A stretch of 64,000 nucleotides of DNA from Oxytricha trifallax (Eukaryota > Ciliophora > Spirotrichea > Sporadotrichida > Oxytrichidae), in contig ARYC01016985.1 in assembly GCA_000711775.1 (NCBI GenBank), positions 1 through 64,000 on the forward strand, given 5' to 3'. The position numbers and the translations under genes are program-made. The notes under the pieces were generated by a model. It was not told where the DNA came from. It made no database searches and saw nothing but the letters and a program-made list of their open reading frames with translations. This document shows, in pieces, positions 32,276 to 45,028 of the stretch (positions are counted from its first letter, which is position 1; each line of letters begins with the position of its first letter).

Positions 32276-35107
32276 ATGGCGAATTCAGGGAAAGTAAATC
32301 TTTACAAACTTAAGTATAGAATAGTCTATTGTTCAGGTATAGTTATACTTTATAATTTCATTTAATAGGTGAGGATCAAGAATATCCAGTTACAGAATTA
32401 CTAGACAATTCTCCTCAGAGTAGAGGATGGCAAAGTCCAAAATTCTGTGAGTATCCGCAGGAAATTATAATCTAGTTTACCAATATTGTGCGACTTAAGT
32501 AGATTCAATTTCTATCTCATCAGTCGAAGATATCTCAAAAAGTCGAATTGCATACTTATGTGCCAACTGGCACTCAAGCTTTGAGCACTTAAATTCCTCT
32601 GAATATGATAAAATTTTAGAAACTTGGCTTCTTAAGTCTTGATTCAAACGAAAGATCTCAATTCCAAGCACGTGAATTAAAGAGCGTGTACGTTGATTCT
32701 GTTACATTACTACTCAAGCTAGTCTTTCATAAGTGCTTTGTGAACAAGTACAATCTTTACAATCAAGTGGGATTGATAGCTGTGAACTGCATGGGAGAGA
32801 TGCACAGTTTGATAGTTGGGAGTTAGGGTAGCCCTGGATTAGGAGGTTAAGCTAGAATATCAAGTGTATATTAGAGTACTTAAGGGCCCATTACCAACAT
32901 AGAAGAAGAGCTTAGCTTAGATAAGAACACATTGGAGACATTCAAAATAATATAGCTAAATTAATTGGCAAACTTTACAAAATGTTTTATGATTAAAGGC
33001 CTTATATGCGGCTAAAGAAAGAGCAGTTTAAATGGATGATTTTGATGAAGCAAAGAGAATAAAGGACACTATTGATAGATTAAGAACAGTTTCTACATAG
33101 ATAGCATAACTTGAAGAAAGAAAAATCATAGCCATTAAAAGTGAAGATTATGATGCAGCTAAAATAATTAAAGTTGAGATTGAGAAATTGAAATCTGCTG
33201 CAATGTAGCCTAATTTCTCAGGTCCTCAATTCCCTCCCTAATATTATGGTTAAGGTGCACCAGTAGTAGGAAACACTAATTATACAGCCTTTGGTGTCGG
33301 AGGAGCAAACGGAGCAGGGCAAGATAATCATTAAAACTATGCTATCCCTATGGGAGGTCCAAACCAATCATCTCCCTAAATGAATTCAGGTTATCAAGGA
33401 CCTTATGGATAATCATAACCCCAAATAAAAGGTCATTATGAAGAAAGAAAAGGCGATGACTTATATGGTTAGGGAGAAGGGTTTGGTAGAAATCCAAATG
33501 CAAGCGGTTTTATGAATGATGACTAAAACACTCGTCATCATGATGAAGAAATCAAGATCTAAGATTTGTAATTGAACAATAAACAATCTCCTCCAAGATA
33601 AAGCCTCCTCCCAGATATAAAAGAACCTTAAGGATTCAACAGACCTTCAATTTCTTATGACGATTAAGTAATACCCACTTTGAATAACAAAGGTCCAGGT
33701 AAAAAGTTAGATGAAGGAAACGGTGGTGGAGGGTAGGATCAAGATGATGGCAAAGTAGAAGAAATATCGCCTGAAAACATGAAATATGCTGAAATTCTCA
33801 TTCCAGTATTTGGAGAAGAGACTGTTAAAAAGATGTTCTAAAAACCTTGGGCAATCAGGGATGAAGGGCTTAAAGAATGTGAAGATATTATCAAGAAAAA
33901 CGGAGTTGACTAATAAACTTTCTAAGCTGCTTTAAGCGCTTCAGGCTAAGCAATGGGTGATAAAGTTGCTCAAATTATTACAAGAGGCATGTCACTGCTG
34001 TAAAACACTTTAAAAAACGGTAATTCATAAATGGAACCTGGAAGCTCTTCATAGATAGTATTTAATCAGTTGTTCGTTAGACTTGGAGACAACAATGCTA
34101 GAATAAGAGAAAAGGCAGAAGAACTTCTACTTTTGATGGCTGGTTTTAAATCCTTTGGAGCACAAACAGTTTGCTACAATATTATGAAAGGTCAAGTTAA
34201 AAAGTCAGCTCAATTTTCAGTCAAACATATCCAGGGTAGACTTCAACTTTTGCACAAAATTGTTGAGAAATATCCTGTTAGCAAGCATAATATCAATTAT
34301 TAGTAATGTTTAGAATACGCATTCTATTTTGATACATAATGAGAAAAAAAAAAATTGTAAATTCTTTTTATTGATTACATGGCTTTTAGCATTCAAATGG
34401 AGAAATAAGAAGTTAGGCGTACAATGTGATTCTTGAAATTTACAAGTCAGTCGGATCTTCAGTGAAAAAGCTTTTAACTGGCTTAAGACCTGCTTAGATG
34501 GAACTACTAGAGAATGGTTTTTGTGAGGTTGATGGAGTTGATCCATCATCTTTGAAAAATAAGGGATCTCCTCAAAAAGATGCCGCTACTGTATCCACAA
34601 ATATTATTGCATAAATTTACACCATTAAATAAAACTACAATAGTTAATTAATATATTGACACAAAGATCGGTATTGGAAGCAAACCAGCAAGTTCATAGA
34701 AGAAAACAAGAGGTGGAAAAGAAGACGCTTTGAAATGCCAATTTTGCAATAAATCTGATAAGACTTTCACTGTGAATGAAAATCTTGACATGCACTTCTG
34801 GAAAGATTGCGTCATGCTCACTGAATGCAAGCATTGCAGCCAAGTCATTGAGATTGAAACATACAATCAACATTTACTAAAAGAATGCGATAAAGCCTCA
34901 GATTTCAAGCAATGTGCAAGATGCAAAGAGAGTGTCAATAAGAGTGAATATGAAGACCATGTAGCTAGCAAATAATGCCTAGTCAATAAACCTTTAAAAG
35001 CAGCTAATAGATGCGCACTTTGTCATTAGGACATTAAGGCAGGTGAAGCTGGCTGGAAGAAACATTTGATCGAAGAAGGGTGTCCAGCTAATCCCAGGAA
35101 AAAGTGA
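32276..35107 (+). CDS. CEP104: CEP104-like centrosomal/ciliary tip protein
   Basis: 885 residues after removing one 32-bp intron (32337-32368) and three IESs; the length closes in frame. The N-terminal jelly-roll domain is recognisable (LLDNSPQSRGWQSPKFCEYP). A helical pair typical of CEP104 follows (AAKERAVQMDDFDEAKRIKD). Next come a Gln/Pro/Gly-rich linker and a TOG-type HEAT domain (IFNQLFVRLGDNNARIREKA; GEIRSQAYNVILEIYKSVG). The C-terminal zinc fingers start CQFCNKSDKTF, and later fingers read CKHC, CARC and CALCH. CEP104 tracks microtubule plus ends at ciliary tips and binds tubulin through its TOG domain. Domain order and fingers match the family along the whole length. Confidence 0.93.
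32976..33003 (+). other. IES in CEP104, pointer CTT
   Basis: 28 bp. Collapse reads QLANLYAAKERAV; without it the frame shifts and ends. Confidence 0.8.
34329..34393 (+). other. IES in CEP104, pointer ATT
   Basis: 65 bp inside the TOG domain. Collapse gives LEYAFYSNGEIRSQAY, the expected HEAT helix turn. GCATTC is also repeated here, but joining there breaks the frame. Confidence 0.8.
34610..34658 (+). other. IES in CEP104, pointer ATTG
   Basis: 49 bp between the TOG domain and the zinc fingers. Collapse gives VSTNIIDTKIGIGSKP. Confidence 0.85.
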
Positions 35108-35446
35108 AAATCATTATCTAATTATCGATTTTTTTCAGGTTGCAACTCTTTTTCTAACCTGAGTGATCAATTCTTACAATATTTTTATTTATCCATCTTT
35201 CAAATATCTAAGTTGATATAAGAATACATGAAAGCAAGGATCAGAAGAAATGAATTTCAGGATAAATATTACAAATAATTTTTAACTGGCAAAAGTTTAT
35301 ATCATAATAAGTGTAATTTACTATTGTCATTAAAGTTTAGATAAATTTCACATGTATATAGTGTGAATTTCATTTAACCCTCATTAAATTAATCAAAATA
35401 AAAATTAACTATTGTTATATTTTTAAAAGAAATTATAAAATACTGA
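35108..35446. other. Intergenic, AT-rich
   Basis: The gap between the convergent ends of CEP104 and the first kinase. No motif is recognised. Confidence 0.5.
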
Positions 35447-36940
35447 TCATAGGAAAGCATCTTCTAAATCGAGCTCGTCCTTGATTTGATTGAAGGTCTT
35501 AATGAATTCCATGCAATCTCCGCTGGTACGTTGGAATTCGACGGCAACCTTGTCTGATTCAGCCTTGGTGACCTTGACTGTGCACTCATGTTGAACTTCT
35601 CCTTTGTCAATTAATTAAATAAAATATTATGTCATTTGTAATACCAAGCTTAATTTTATATTTATCCTCAGCAGCTTGTGCCTTGAAGCCCTTCTCTTGG
35701 AAGTAAGCGAGAAGCTCTTCGAAGACATCGTCTGGGTTCTCGGTGGTGAAGAATTCTGTGACTTTGGTGATAGCCTTGACGTACTCTTCTAGTTCTCTTC
35801 TTTGACCATCTTCGTGATCATGCTTGCTATCTTCGTGGCTTCTAGTAACACCGACTTTGCGGTACACTCTTCTTTGAGCAGCGAAACCGCCATTAGCTCT
35901 TTGAGCCTTTTCTTATTCTTTAGCGATTCTCTTGGCTTCGTTATCCTTGTCGATTCTTTCCTTTCTTAAAGCAAATTCTTGTTGAATATCCTCAAGTGAA
36001 GCAACTGGACCGTTGTACCATGGATGAGCCTTAACCTCAGATAGTGATATTCTTTGGGTTGGGTCGAATTGGAGGATTGAGGTGATCAAGTTTTTGAATT
36101 CTTCACTGAAGAATTCAGCACCATTTGGCTTATTCTTTGAGTGAGCTTTCCAGAAAAGATCAGCTCTGTTAGCACAAATTAGTCTATAGAATGGATCTTC
36201 AGGTACAGCCTTGGTGAAGGGTGGGTGCTGTGTGAAAGTGATAAACAAGATAATAGCTGATGCGAAGAGATCTACTGAAGTTCCAATATATGGCTTTCTC
36301 ATGTGAATTTCTGGAGCCATATAACTTTCAGTACCTAATTTAGTCTTGCAGTAGCCTGATCCGTCTCTTCCCTCAGTTGGTGCGGCAAAACCGAAATCAG
36401 CGATTTTAAGGTTGAAGAATTGATCAAATAGGACGTTTTCTGGTTTAAGATCTCTGTGAGTAATACCCTTGTTATGAACATACTCTAGACCATTAATCAA
36501 CTGGTGGAAATAGAATCTGGCAATTGGCTCAGAAAATCTTCCAGTAGTTGCAACGTAATCAAAAAGCTCACCTCCAGTAGCGAGTTCAAGAACAATATAG
36601 ATAACTGCTTCTTGAGTGCCATTGGATTTCTTTACAATTCCGTCTTGTCCGTATTCAACAAGATTGACAATATTTGGGTGGCTAAGTTGACTCATAGTTT
36701 GAACTTCAGTCATCACAAGCTCTAGGAACTTTCCGTCGAGGTTTGGATTACCCTTCTTAAGGATTTTAACTGCAAAGTAAACTTAAAAATAAGTTGATAA
36801 ACTAACATTCTAACATTTTATAAAAAGAAAAGCATATATCTTTATCTATTGTTAGTCTTATCAAGGCCGAGCTTAACTTTAGAGTTAGCTCCACTGCCGA
36901 GAGTTCTAATGAGAGTGTATTTACCAAGTTGTGAAGGCAT
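35447..36940 (-). CDS. CAMK/SNF1-type protein kinase with KA1-like tail (kinase 1)
   Basis: 469 residues after two IESs; the length closes in frame. The kinase domain starts at residue 8: GSGANSKV (ATP loop), AVKIL (lysine), HRDLKPEN (catalytic loop), ADFGFA (DFG) and ESYMAPE (APE). All catalytic residues are present, so it should be active. After the domain come a basic linker and about 120 residues ending VEFQRTSGDCMEFIKTFNQI, which resembles the KA1 domain of SNF1/MARK-type kinases that binds acidic lipids or autoinhibits. It is best placed in the CAMK group, without a specific ortholog. The next gene downstream on the same strand is a clear paralog. Confidence 0.92.
35610..35634 (-). other. 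IES in kinase 1, pointer TGACA
   Basis: 25 bp; repeats at 35605-35609 and 35630-35634. Collapse joins LGITN to DKGEVQHE. Confidence 0.9.
36786..36844 (-). other. IES in kinase 1, pointer TAA
   Basis: 59 bp between the ATP loop and the catalytic Lys. Collapse gives KTNNRQVYFAVKIL. Confidence 0.85.
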
Positions 36941-37199
36941 ATTTAAGATTTGTTTTTCTTTAAAATTATTAACTATTAAAACCTGACACAAAGATAGTAA
37001 ATCTCTATTTTCTGACCTATTGAAATTTAACTAATAAATTTGAATTTATTTATGTATAAAACTTAAAAATTAAGAATTTATTGAGAAATTTGTTATAAAT
37101 AAGTAACTTTAAATAATTAGCTGTATTATGTATTGATAATTTCTATTGTTAATTGATAAACTTTTGAACTTCTTAATTCAATTAGATGTGCAATCTATA

Positions 37200-38899
37200 T
37201 CATTCATTATCCTAAGTTTCCTCTTCATATCCAAATCTATGATTAAGCCCTTTCTTTATTTCTTCAACTTAATTGTAGAAGTCAACAATATTTCCTGCTT
37301 TCTTTGTAAAATCAATTACAAACATGTTTTTATCGTTATATTTTAAGATTTCTAAAGCGAATTTCAGTCCATAATTAATATAATTTAAGTTTATAATTTT
37401 AATAATTTAACTATAGTAGTTTCAAATTCTACCTTTGCCTTGTAATCAGACTCTGAAACAGTGTATTTTGCTTCCTCATTTTCAGCTAATGTTAAGAGAT
37501 GATCTTCAATGGCTTCTATAATTGTGTCTGGATTTTCCTACATCATCATAATGTTAGCTTTGACACCTGGAATTTTCTCATACGTGCGGATTGGTCTGCT
37601 TAGCTCAAACTTTTCAAGCTCTTCTTCTTCTTCCTCTTCCTCCTCATCTGAATTTATACCTTTAACCGCACGAGTTCTTGATTCGTAAACATTTCTCTTT
37701 CTAGCTTTTTATTGCTGTTTTTCAGCTCTTTCACGCTCAGCTTCTTCATCGTTAACTTACTTTCTTTCGTTGAATTCAGTAAGCACTTCTTCTTAAGTTG
37801 GAAGTGGACCATTGAACCAGGGATGTGCTTTAATTTGAGGAATAGTCAACCTTTCATTTGGATCATATGAAAACATTTTCTGAACTAAATCTTAGAAATC
37901 TAGACTGAAAAAGGCTGAACCAGTTGGCTTTCCCTTGCTGTGATACTTCCAGAACATTTCCCATTTCTTATTAACGAGAAGTTTATAGTAAAACTCATTC
38001 TTTTCAGCGACTGAGAAAGGAGGAGTGCCTGCAACTGTTATAAAGAGCACGATTGAAACAGCGAACAAGTCAACTTAATCTCCGTGATATGGTCTTTTCT
38101 CATTGATTTCTGGGGCTTAGTAGGGTACTGTTCCTAGTTTTGTAGTTAAGAAACCTGTTCCAGTTCTTCCAGCAATTGGTCCAGCGAAACCAAAATCTGC
38201 TATCTTTACATTTAAACCTAAAAATATCAGATAATATGATTCTTTACATTTTATGTATTGCTTATATTAATATTGAGACTTTAAAAATGTAAATTTTTCT
38301 AGTTAAATTTTATATCTATATAGTTTTATTAAAAAAATTTATGATAGAGAAATGAAATCAGTACATAAACCAACAACTATATAATTTCACTGATTGATAA
38401 AGTGACTTTTATTAATGGTTTAATTGAATTAGTCATCTAGTAAGATATTGTCAGGCTTAATATCTCTATGAGCATAACCAGCCTTGTGAACATATTCAAT
38501 TGCATCTATGATCTAATGGAAGAAATGTCTGGCGAATTGCTCCTTGAAGTACCCTGAGTTTTTCACATAGAAGAACAGCTCTCCACCCTATGCAAGTTCC
38601 TCGACAATCACGCAGATGACTGGGTACTCAGTTCCATTGGCCTTCTTCACTGTAGCGTGTGGAATAAACTCAATCATATTTACGATTCCCTGGTTATTAA
38701 GACTTTTAATGGCTAAGGCTTCAGTTTGCACTACATCTGCCATGGTCTGAGTGAATTTTCCATCTGCTTTATGAATTTTTACAGCTACATACTGGTTTGT
38801 GTTGGTGTCTTAAGCTAGCTTCACTTTTGAGAAGGCTCCTTGACCAAGAGTCTTCATAATTACGTATTGATTCAGTGTTGTTTGATTTGTCTTTTCCAT
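37200..38899 (-). CDS. CAMK/SNF1-type protein kinase with KA1-like tail (kinase 2)
   Basis: 473 residues after two IESs; the length closes in frame. Motifs: GQGAFSKV, AVKIH, HRDIKPDN, ADFGFAGP and PYQAPE. The tail has an acidic run of eight Glu (after NSDEEE), then a KA1-like end (MFVIDFTKKAGNIVDFYNQ). The domain layout is the same as kinase 1, and the two lie head to tail, 260 bp apart, which points to tandem duplication. Their IESs sit at different codons, so IESs were gained or lost after the split. Activity is expected. It is divergent from the mitoferrin gene, with a 370-bp shared upstream region. Confidence 0.92.
37364..37428 (-). other. IES in kinase 2, pointer AATT
   Basis: 65 bp within the KA1-like tail. 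Collapse gives YKAKVEFALEILKYND and restores the last 40 residues. Confidence 0.85.
38213..38425 (-). other. IES in kinase 2, pointer AAT
   Basis: 213 bp between the catalytic loop and DFG. Collapse gives NILLDDQFNVKIADFGF, exactly the kinase consensus. Confidence 0.9.
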
Positions 38900-39267
38900 T
38901 TATTTTGATATGGCTTAAATAAAAAGACTTTATTAAATTACTAATATTTAATAGAGAAATATATCTCAGTGATATTGAATGTCTTTAAGAAATAGATATT
39001 TTATTAGATTATAATAAAGATAGCCTATCTATTTTTATAATCAATTAGTTGAATTTCGTTTATTTATTTCAAATTACTCAAATAATTTACATACTTCCAA
39101 TTTTCTTTGTGATTTTCTTTAAAAATCTAAATAATATAGAAAGATCATCTTATTTTCGGTTAAATTAGTGATTGAAATTAATTAACTTATTTAAAACCCT
39201 TCTCAAACATTCTCATTTATAATATTCGTGTACTTTTGCAAATTTTATTAATAAATATATTAATAAT
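38900..39267. other. Intergenic region between divergent genes
   Basis: AT-rich. Start codons of kinase 2 and mitoferrin lie at its two edges. No motif is recognised. Confidence 0.5.
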
Positions 39268-40829
39268 ATGCTGGCAGAGTAAAATAAACCAGTCCTAGTG
39301 GATGATGATAGCTTTATGGATTGGGAGACACGTAATGAATAGATCACCTTCTATAGACATATGGTTGCAGGTAAATAATTCATATAATCATTTCAAATGT
39401 AGGTTCGTGTGCAGGAATCATGGAACATGTTGGGATGTTTCCTTTGGATACTATAAAGGTATGTTATTAATGCGAAATGCATGATCAATTAAATGATAAT
39501 GTGATTTAATTGATAAGCAAATTCAATCATTAAAGCTTAAATCAATGAAATTCAGACATTTACTTATATCAAACATTTAAACTTAACATATATGTGTTTT
39601 AGCTCTTTTTATAAAGTTTCTTAAGAATGGTTTACTTATTCATTTATGATGTAGACTCATATGCAAGCAAGTAGTAGAAATTTGACATTTATGAGAACAG
39701 CGAAGATTTTATATAAAGAAGAAGGTTTAGTGAGATTTTGGAAAGGAGCTTAAGTTATTGCAAGCGGGTGCGTTCCGGCTCATGCCTCATATTTCACGGC
39801 TTACGAATTACTGAAGGAATATTTCAATTTTAAGAACGAACAGTATGAATTTGTGTAAACAGCAATTATCGGAGCATTAACAACTTTTGCTCATGATTTC
39901 TTTATCACTCCTAGCGACAGTAAGTATTCATTAACTTTTAAGCAAAGGTTTTAATTAATGGAGTGTTTTTTCTATCAAGATATGTAAAGATTAATGAAGA
40001 ATCTATACCAAGCATAATGAACATTCTCTATAGCTTTTCTTGAAAACGATTGATTAACAATAATTTTATAGTGATAAAGCAACGCCTTTAGCTATGTTCC
40101 CATTTGACCGCATAACAAGTTTTCAGATAAATTATTAAAGAAGAAGGCTTTTCAGCTTTATATAGATCTTATCCTGTGACTGTTACTATGAATATCCCTT
40201 TCGCAACTACTGTAGTTTGTGTAAATGAAAATTTAAAGACATATGTGCAACCATGGAATAAAACCAATCCCTATTTTTGGTACTTTTTCTGCGCCGGTAC
40301 TGCAGGAGGAATAGCTGGCTTAGTCACTAATCCTTTAGATGTTGTCAAAACTCGTTTGTAAACTTAAGAAATAAAACCATCCTGTTATAATTACAAACTT
40401 ATTTATAGGAATAATTACCTGCTAAATATTAATAATAAAAGCTTCTTGATATGTGGGATTCTCAAGTAGAGTCATGTGGTAAGAACTGTGAAGATGTAAA
40501 TCGTGGGAAGGCTGATAAGGTGGCAAAAGAATGCGAGTTTGAATTAAAGAAAGTTAGATATATTGATTTCTTTCAGACTATAAAGCTAATTTATCAAAGA
40601 GAGGGTATTTCTGCTTTCACTAAAGGAGTTGGTCCTAGAATAGTTAATATAATATTTAAATAAGAAAAATAGGGGGGGTGGAATTTATTACTATTATCCT
40701 TGAAATTCATTAAACAGATATGCTATCTTATTTTAATGAATGTGCATAAATGTACCGTCAACTGCCCTTTCATGGGGTACTTATGAACTAATAAAGAGCT
40801 TCCTTGGCAGAAACGATAAGAAGAATTGA
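39268..40829 (+). CDS. MFRN: Mitoferrin-like mitochondrial iron carrier (SLC25 family)
   Basis: This is a mitochondrial carrier with three repeats. Repeat 1 has MVAGSCAGIMEHVGMFPLDTIKTHMQ spread over two introns, and the AGxxEHxxxxPxDxxKTxxQ signature is that of mitoferrins, which carry iron into the matrix. Repeat 2 has the PSDN..QR variant and IIKEEGFSALYRSYPVT, MNIPF. Repeat 3 has AGTAGGIAGLVTNPLDVVKTRLQ and ends WGTYELIKSFL. Introns: 39371-39402, 39459-39654, 39920-39979. IESs: 40018-40115 and 40649-40751. One more interruption near 40365-40450, before a Lys/Glu-rich matrix loop, is not resolved. The 196-bp second intron is unusually long and may hide an IES. Confidence 0.87.
40018..40115 (+). 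other. IES in mitoferrin, pointer GCATAA
   Basis: 98 bp; repeats at 40012-40017 and 40110-40115. Collapse gives NLYQAQQVFRQIIKEEGF in frame. Confidence 0.9.
40649..40751 (+). other. IES in mitoferrin, pointer AAT
   Basis: 103 bp. Collapse gives GPRIVNVPSTALSWGTYE, the standard last helix of the carrier. Confidence 0.85.
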
Positions 40830-41215
40830 TAGCATAAACTTAAAAAGTGATCCTATCATGAAAATAAATTGCAAATGTAAATAAATAGAGCGAGAGGTTT
40901 TCATCTGTCGAAATCTTATCAATAAATTAAATTCTAACTAAATTAAAGTGACTTATATTTATTTATTTCAGTAAATTAATAGCCATTCAACTTTGTCCCC
41001 GGTATAATTAAATATTATGTTTAAATTATCAATTGCACATATCTAAATTTAGCAACCATTAAAATCTTAATAACTATAAATTTATGACTTCACTTAAACA
41101 AACTTATACTATGTAGGATGTCTCTGAGTGCTCTTCAAAGTTATTATTTTAAAAATTATAATGATTAATGTTAATTTTTATGGTGAAAAATTCAAATAAT
41201 TAATTTGATTTTAAA
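40830..41215. other. Intergenic, AT-rich
   Basis: Between mitoferrin's stop and the PGAP1 start. Nothing recognised. Confidence 0.5.
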
Positions 41216-44200
41216 ATGGGTTTTTGTACTATATTCACAAGCGCGCTCATCTTATTCAGTGGAGCCTTCATTGCGCTATCAACACTTTTTGATATTCCTC
41301 ACTTAGAGAAAATATTTCTTTATGAATCCATTAAAATGGAAGAGATTATACCTAGCTCTACATACCAATCAAATTAATTAAAATCTTACTTTAATTTAGG
41401 CATAGAGGTCTATAGAAATTTTCCTATAAATTTTCTATATAGTAATGTTTTAATATTTCTTAAAATCACCCAAACATCCGTTTTACACAGTAAGAATGAG
41501 TAGAAATTAAGACTCATACTAATCTCAGTCTAAGCTTAAAAGATGATCATAAACCTAAAAACTGATAATTTTTGGTATTCCTGGAAACCTAGGAGGCTTC
41601 ATATAGTTTCCACCTATCTTCAATTCATTAGATAATTATACAGTTTATCTTAACGAATAATAAAATGAAGTTTTCTATAAGACACTGAAAAATGTGTAAT
41701 TCTTTTCAAATAATTTATATTAATCAGATCAAAATTTATAAAAACTTTAAATAGACACAACTCTATGGTTTTGACTTTAAAGAGCAACCTAGCGCATTTT
41801 CTCAACAAATCTTAAAAGAATAGGCTGCTTACGTAGCGGCCAGCATCTAAAAAATAATGAGCACGGAATTTGATAAAAATGACAAGTTTTCCTTATTTGC
41901 TCACTCAATGGGAAGTGTAGTCGCTTATTTAGCTATGTCCTCTTCTAAGTTTCCCATCAACTAACTTTAAAATGTTTTCACGCTAGCAGGCCCATTAGAA
42001 GAAGCTCCTTAACTATTTAATGATGGAATAGCTTACTATATCAATAAAGTTGCTATATCTTTCATAATATTTTGACTTATCACTTTTAAATCCTAAGTTA
42101 CTGTTAAATATGTTATTTGTATCTTAAAAGCCAGAAGTATTCGAAAATATTCTCCATGTTAATTTTCATGGAGGTCCTAGAGACCAATTAGTATCTCAAT
42201 CTTCCTCAAATTTCAATAGATTCCGATTCTTGTAACAAACTTCTCATGACTCTAATTCCATAGAAGATTAAGATGTAGACTTATAGAACCCTGCAAATTA
42301 CTTAAACTTCCCTGCCTTCAAATATGCATTGAACATCAAAGCGAATTAATTGAAAAATGTGTATCAAAGTATGGATCACAATAGTTTATTTTACTACAAG
42401 CATTTCTGGGATGTAGGTGCTCCTATTATAGTACAAACTTTAGCTTAAAAGAATGATAAAGCAAGTGAGAGATATGAGTTGGTAAAGAGTCTGCTTGAGT
42501 TTAATATAGATAAAGTAATTAATATTGGTATGGAAGAGCTATCGTAAAATAGAGATGTTAAAATTGGGAAATTCGTGGGTAAAATAGCTATATAAAAGGA
42601 AAAATTGCATTTGAATGAGCATAAACCTATTAGCACTTTGGTATTTAATAAGAAATAGCTAGAATTAATAGTACCAAACACAAAGCAAAATAGTGAAGCT
42701 TATTAAGATTAAAATGGAATATTCATTGAACTCAATCTTGACTAGAAGTAAAATGATTTGAATAATGTTCTTAGAATCTAAACAAACATCGACAGAAGAT
42801 CCAAAATATAGCTTGTTCTAACTTCTGATACTTTAGATAACAAATTGGTTGAAATTATTGGCCAGACTTAATATAGAGTTCACCATCAAAAAAATCTCCT
42901 GATATTAAACTTGAACATGACGCAACTCAATAACCTAGTGTCAAACTAAAATTATACACTTTAAGTCCATGTTATGTAGTAGACGAAGCAAGAATATGAA
43001 AAGAATTTGTTCAATCTCTCGCCTTGTTCCGATAAAACTAACCCTATAATATATAAGCCAGTCAAGGAATCCTACATGTACCTGTAAGCAAGCATTATTT
43101 CTACAACCTCAAAAACCTAGATAGAAGCAAATAAAATCATTAACAATGAGAATTTGCTATTTTCACCTCTTTCCATCGCTTTGGATTATAGGTATCCTCC
43201 AAAAATTAATATAATTCAATCTGATTACTAAGGATCTTCACTCCCTACTATCAGTTCTGAAGTTCCTTTAAATTTATGCATCGAATATAGTGAAGAGGAG
43301 AAAACAAACAAGCAATTCGTAAATAATTTGATTGTAATGAAAAGCAGTGATAGTGAATTGAATGAATTATTCTTTGTCAATCCACTTAAGAATTGTGTAT
43401 AAACATATCCAATGATATTATTTAATTAATGTATCGATTTATTTCATTGGAATCAGTAGTAAATTTAACATATTTCCATATAATAATTAATGAGAAGAAC
43501 TAGCACAAAGTAATAAATTTCTACTATCCAAATACTAGGCAATTAAAATCAGCTAAATAATGCAAATTTTACGATTTCACCAAATTATTCTTAATTAGTC
43601 AGGGAAAGTGCAGAACAACACAAATTTTACATATTTAATCAAGCTTTGATAGCGTTTAATAAATTCTTTTTATATCATATTAAGATATATTTTGACTTAT
43701 ATTTTTATTAAGTTATTAAGTGAATGGTAAAGTTTAATAAAGTAAAAACATAGATAAAAATAAATTACTCTAATTATTTTTGCTAAATTGGTAGTATTTA
43801 AAAAGTAATGGTGATTAGTAATATTCTTGCATTTCAATCTGATGAAATAGAATAATTAATCACTTGGTAAATTTATGGTACAGAACCCTTTTTGGATTTA
43901 TTTGTATATTTTCCATATAAATATAAACTTGTAAAATAATTATTATAATAATGATTTTGTTCTTGATAATAGCAATTAACTATACAAATGCAACATGCCA
44001 CAGCTTAATTATTGCAATTGGATCTATTTTGGATTAGGCAACTGAGACTAGTGATATTAATTTTTGTAAATTAACTATCAATCTTATCAATAAAAATATA
44101 TTAGAGTGATGGGCAAATAGAGATTGCTTAGAATCATTACTCACTTTTAAAGCATCAAAACGCCCCCTTCACATTCTCAAAACTCGATCTCTTAATTATA

Positions 44201-45028
44201 ACCCCACTAATATACCTACTCGCTTTCGCTCTCTCACTGGCTTTCGAACTCATAATCAAGATTTTGAAGTTTTTATTTGTTAACAAACTTTTCAAAAGGT
44301 AAAACTGGCTAGCGACTCTGCTTCACTATATATTTGTGATTTTGGGCTTTGCAGGAGCTTATTTCTCTTATAAATTTCATTTGTATTTCGGTGCGGTTAC
44401 TGTTCTAGTTATATTGGCTATAGACTTGACAATTCGCACAAATTAAGTTTAAGAAGATATTCCAAGTAAATCTAGTTAAGAGAGTGATCAGTAGAAATAT
44501 CAAGAAGTCAATCATGAGGCATATGCATTGAAAGTCAAGAAAGAGGAAGTAATTTATGAATAGAATATACAGAATGTGCTTCTGCCTATAGTGGTGTTTT
44601 TGGGGCAATTCATCGATAAGTATATAGTTGAGATTTGGAGATTCTAGGATAATGGAGCAAGATTTAAATATCATTATCAAGAAATGGAAACACAATAAAC
44701 TTTATTAAAGCACAATTAAATTGATAATTATCTATTAATTTAAGTTTACTACATCCCTTGCTTGCTTTACATGTTAATCCTCCTAATATGTGATCTATAA
44801 TCCATTAGATCAGCTTACTAAACCTACGGTAGATACCTAATTGTAGCAGTTTCATTTTTTGCAATGATTGGCATGGGTAAATTCACTCATAGAGTTAGAC
44901 CTGTGTTTAGCTTGATAATGCTTGGTTTGAGCAACTTGATCATAGTCAAAGCTGCTTTTGGTAAGAATAAGCAATTAGTTAATTAGAAACCTCCTAAATA
45001 AGATGCTGAGAAGCCTAAATAAGATTGA
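41216..45028 (+). CDS. PGAP1: GPI inositol-deacylase, PGAP1-like
   Basis: PGAP1 removes the acyl chain from the inositol of GPI anchors in the ER membrane. The start MGFCTIFTSALILFSGAFIAL is the N-terminal membrane anchor. The alpha/beta hydrolase domain shows IFGIPGNLGGFIQ (oxyanion region), YGFDFKEQPSAFS, and the nucleophile elbow FSLFAHSMGSVVAY with Ser as nucleophile. VNFHGGPRDQLV and VGAPIIVQTLAQK follow as in the family. A large luminal part and several C-terminal helices (LDLLIITPLIYLLAFALSL; LATLLHYIFVILGF; YYIPCLLYMLILLI) complete the length of about 1,200 codons. Three IESs are placed. Breaks near 41540-41570 and 43650-43950 remain unresolved. Confidence 0.88.
41686..41758 (+). other. 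IES in PGAP1 gene, pointer AGACAC
   Basis: 73 bp; repeats at 41680-41685 and 41753-41758. Collapse gives NEVFYKTQLYGFDFKEQ. Confidence 0.9.
42062..42125 (+). other. IES in PGAP1 gene, pointer TATCTT
   Basis: 64 bp; repeats at 42056-42061 and 42120-42125. Collapse gives NKVAISQKPEVFENILHV. Confidence 0.9.
44056..44110 (+). other. IES in PGAP1 gene, pointer AGTGAT
   Basis: 55 bp; repeats at 44050-44055 and 44105-44110. Collapse gives DQATETSDGQIEIAQNHY. Confidence 0.9.

Noticed and set aside
34314-34396. GCATTC as the pointer of the CEP104 IES
   Set aside because: The repeat is present at both edges, but joining there shifts the frame to a quick TGA; ATT two bases further on keeps the TOG domain.
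34310-34866. Minus-strand open frames over CEP104
   Set aside because: Shadows of the plus-strand TOG and zinc-finger coding, which carries the clear family motifs.
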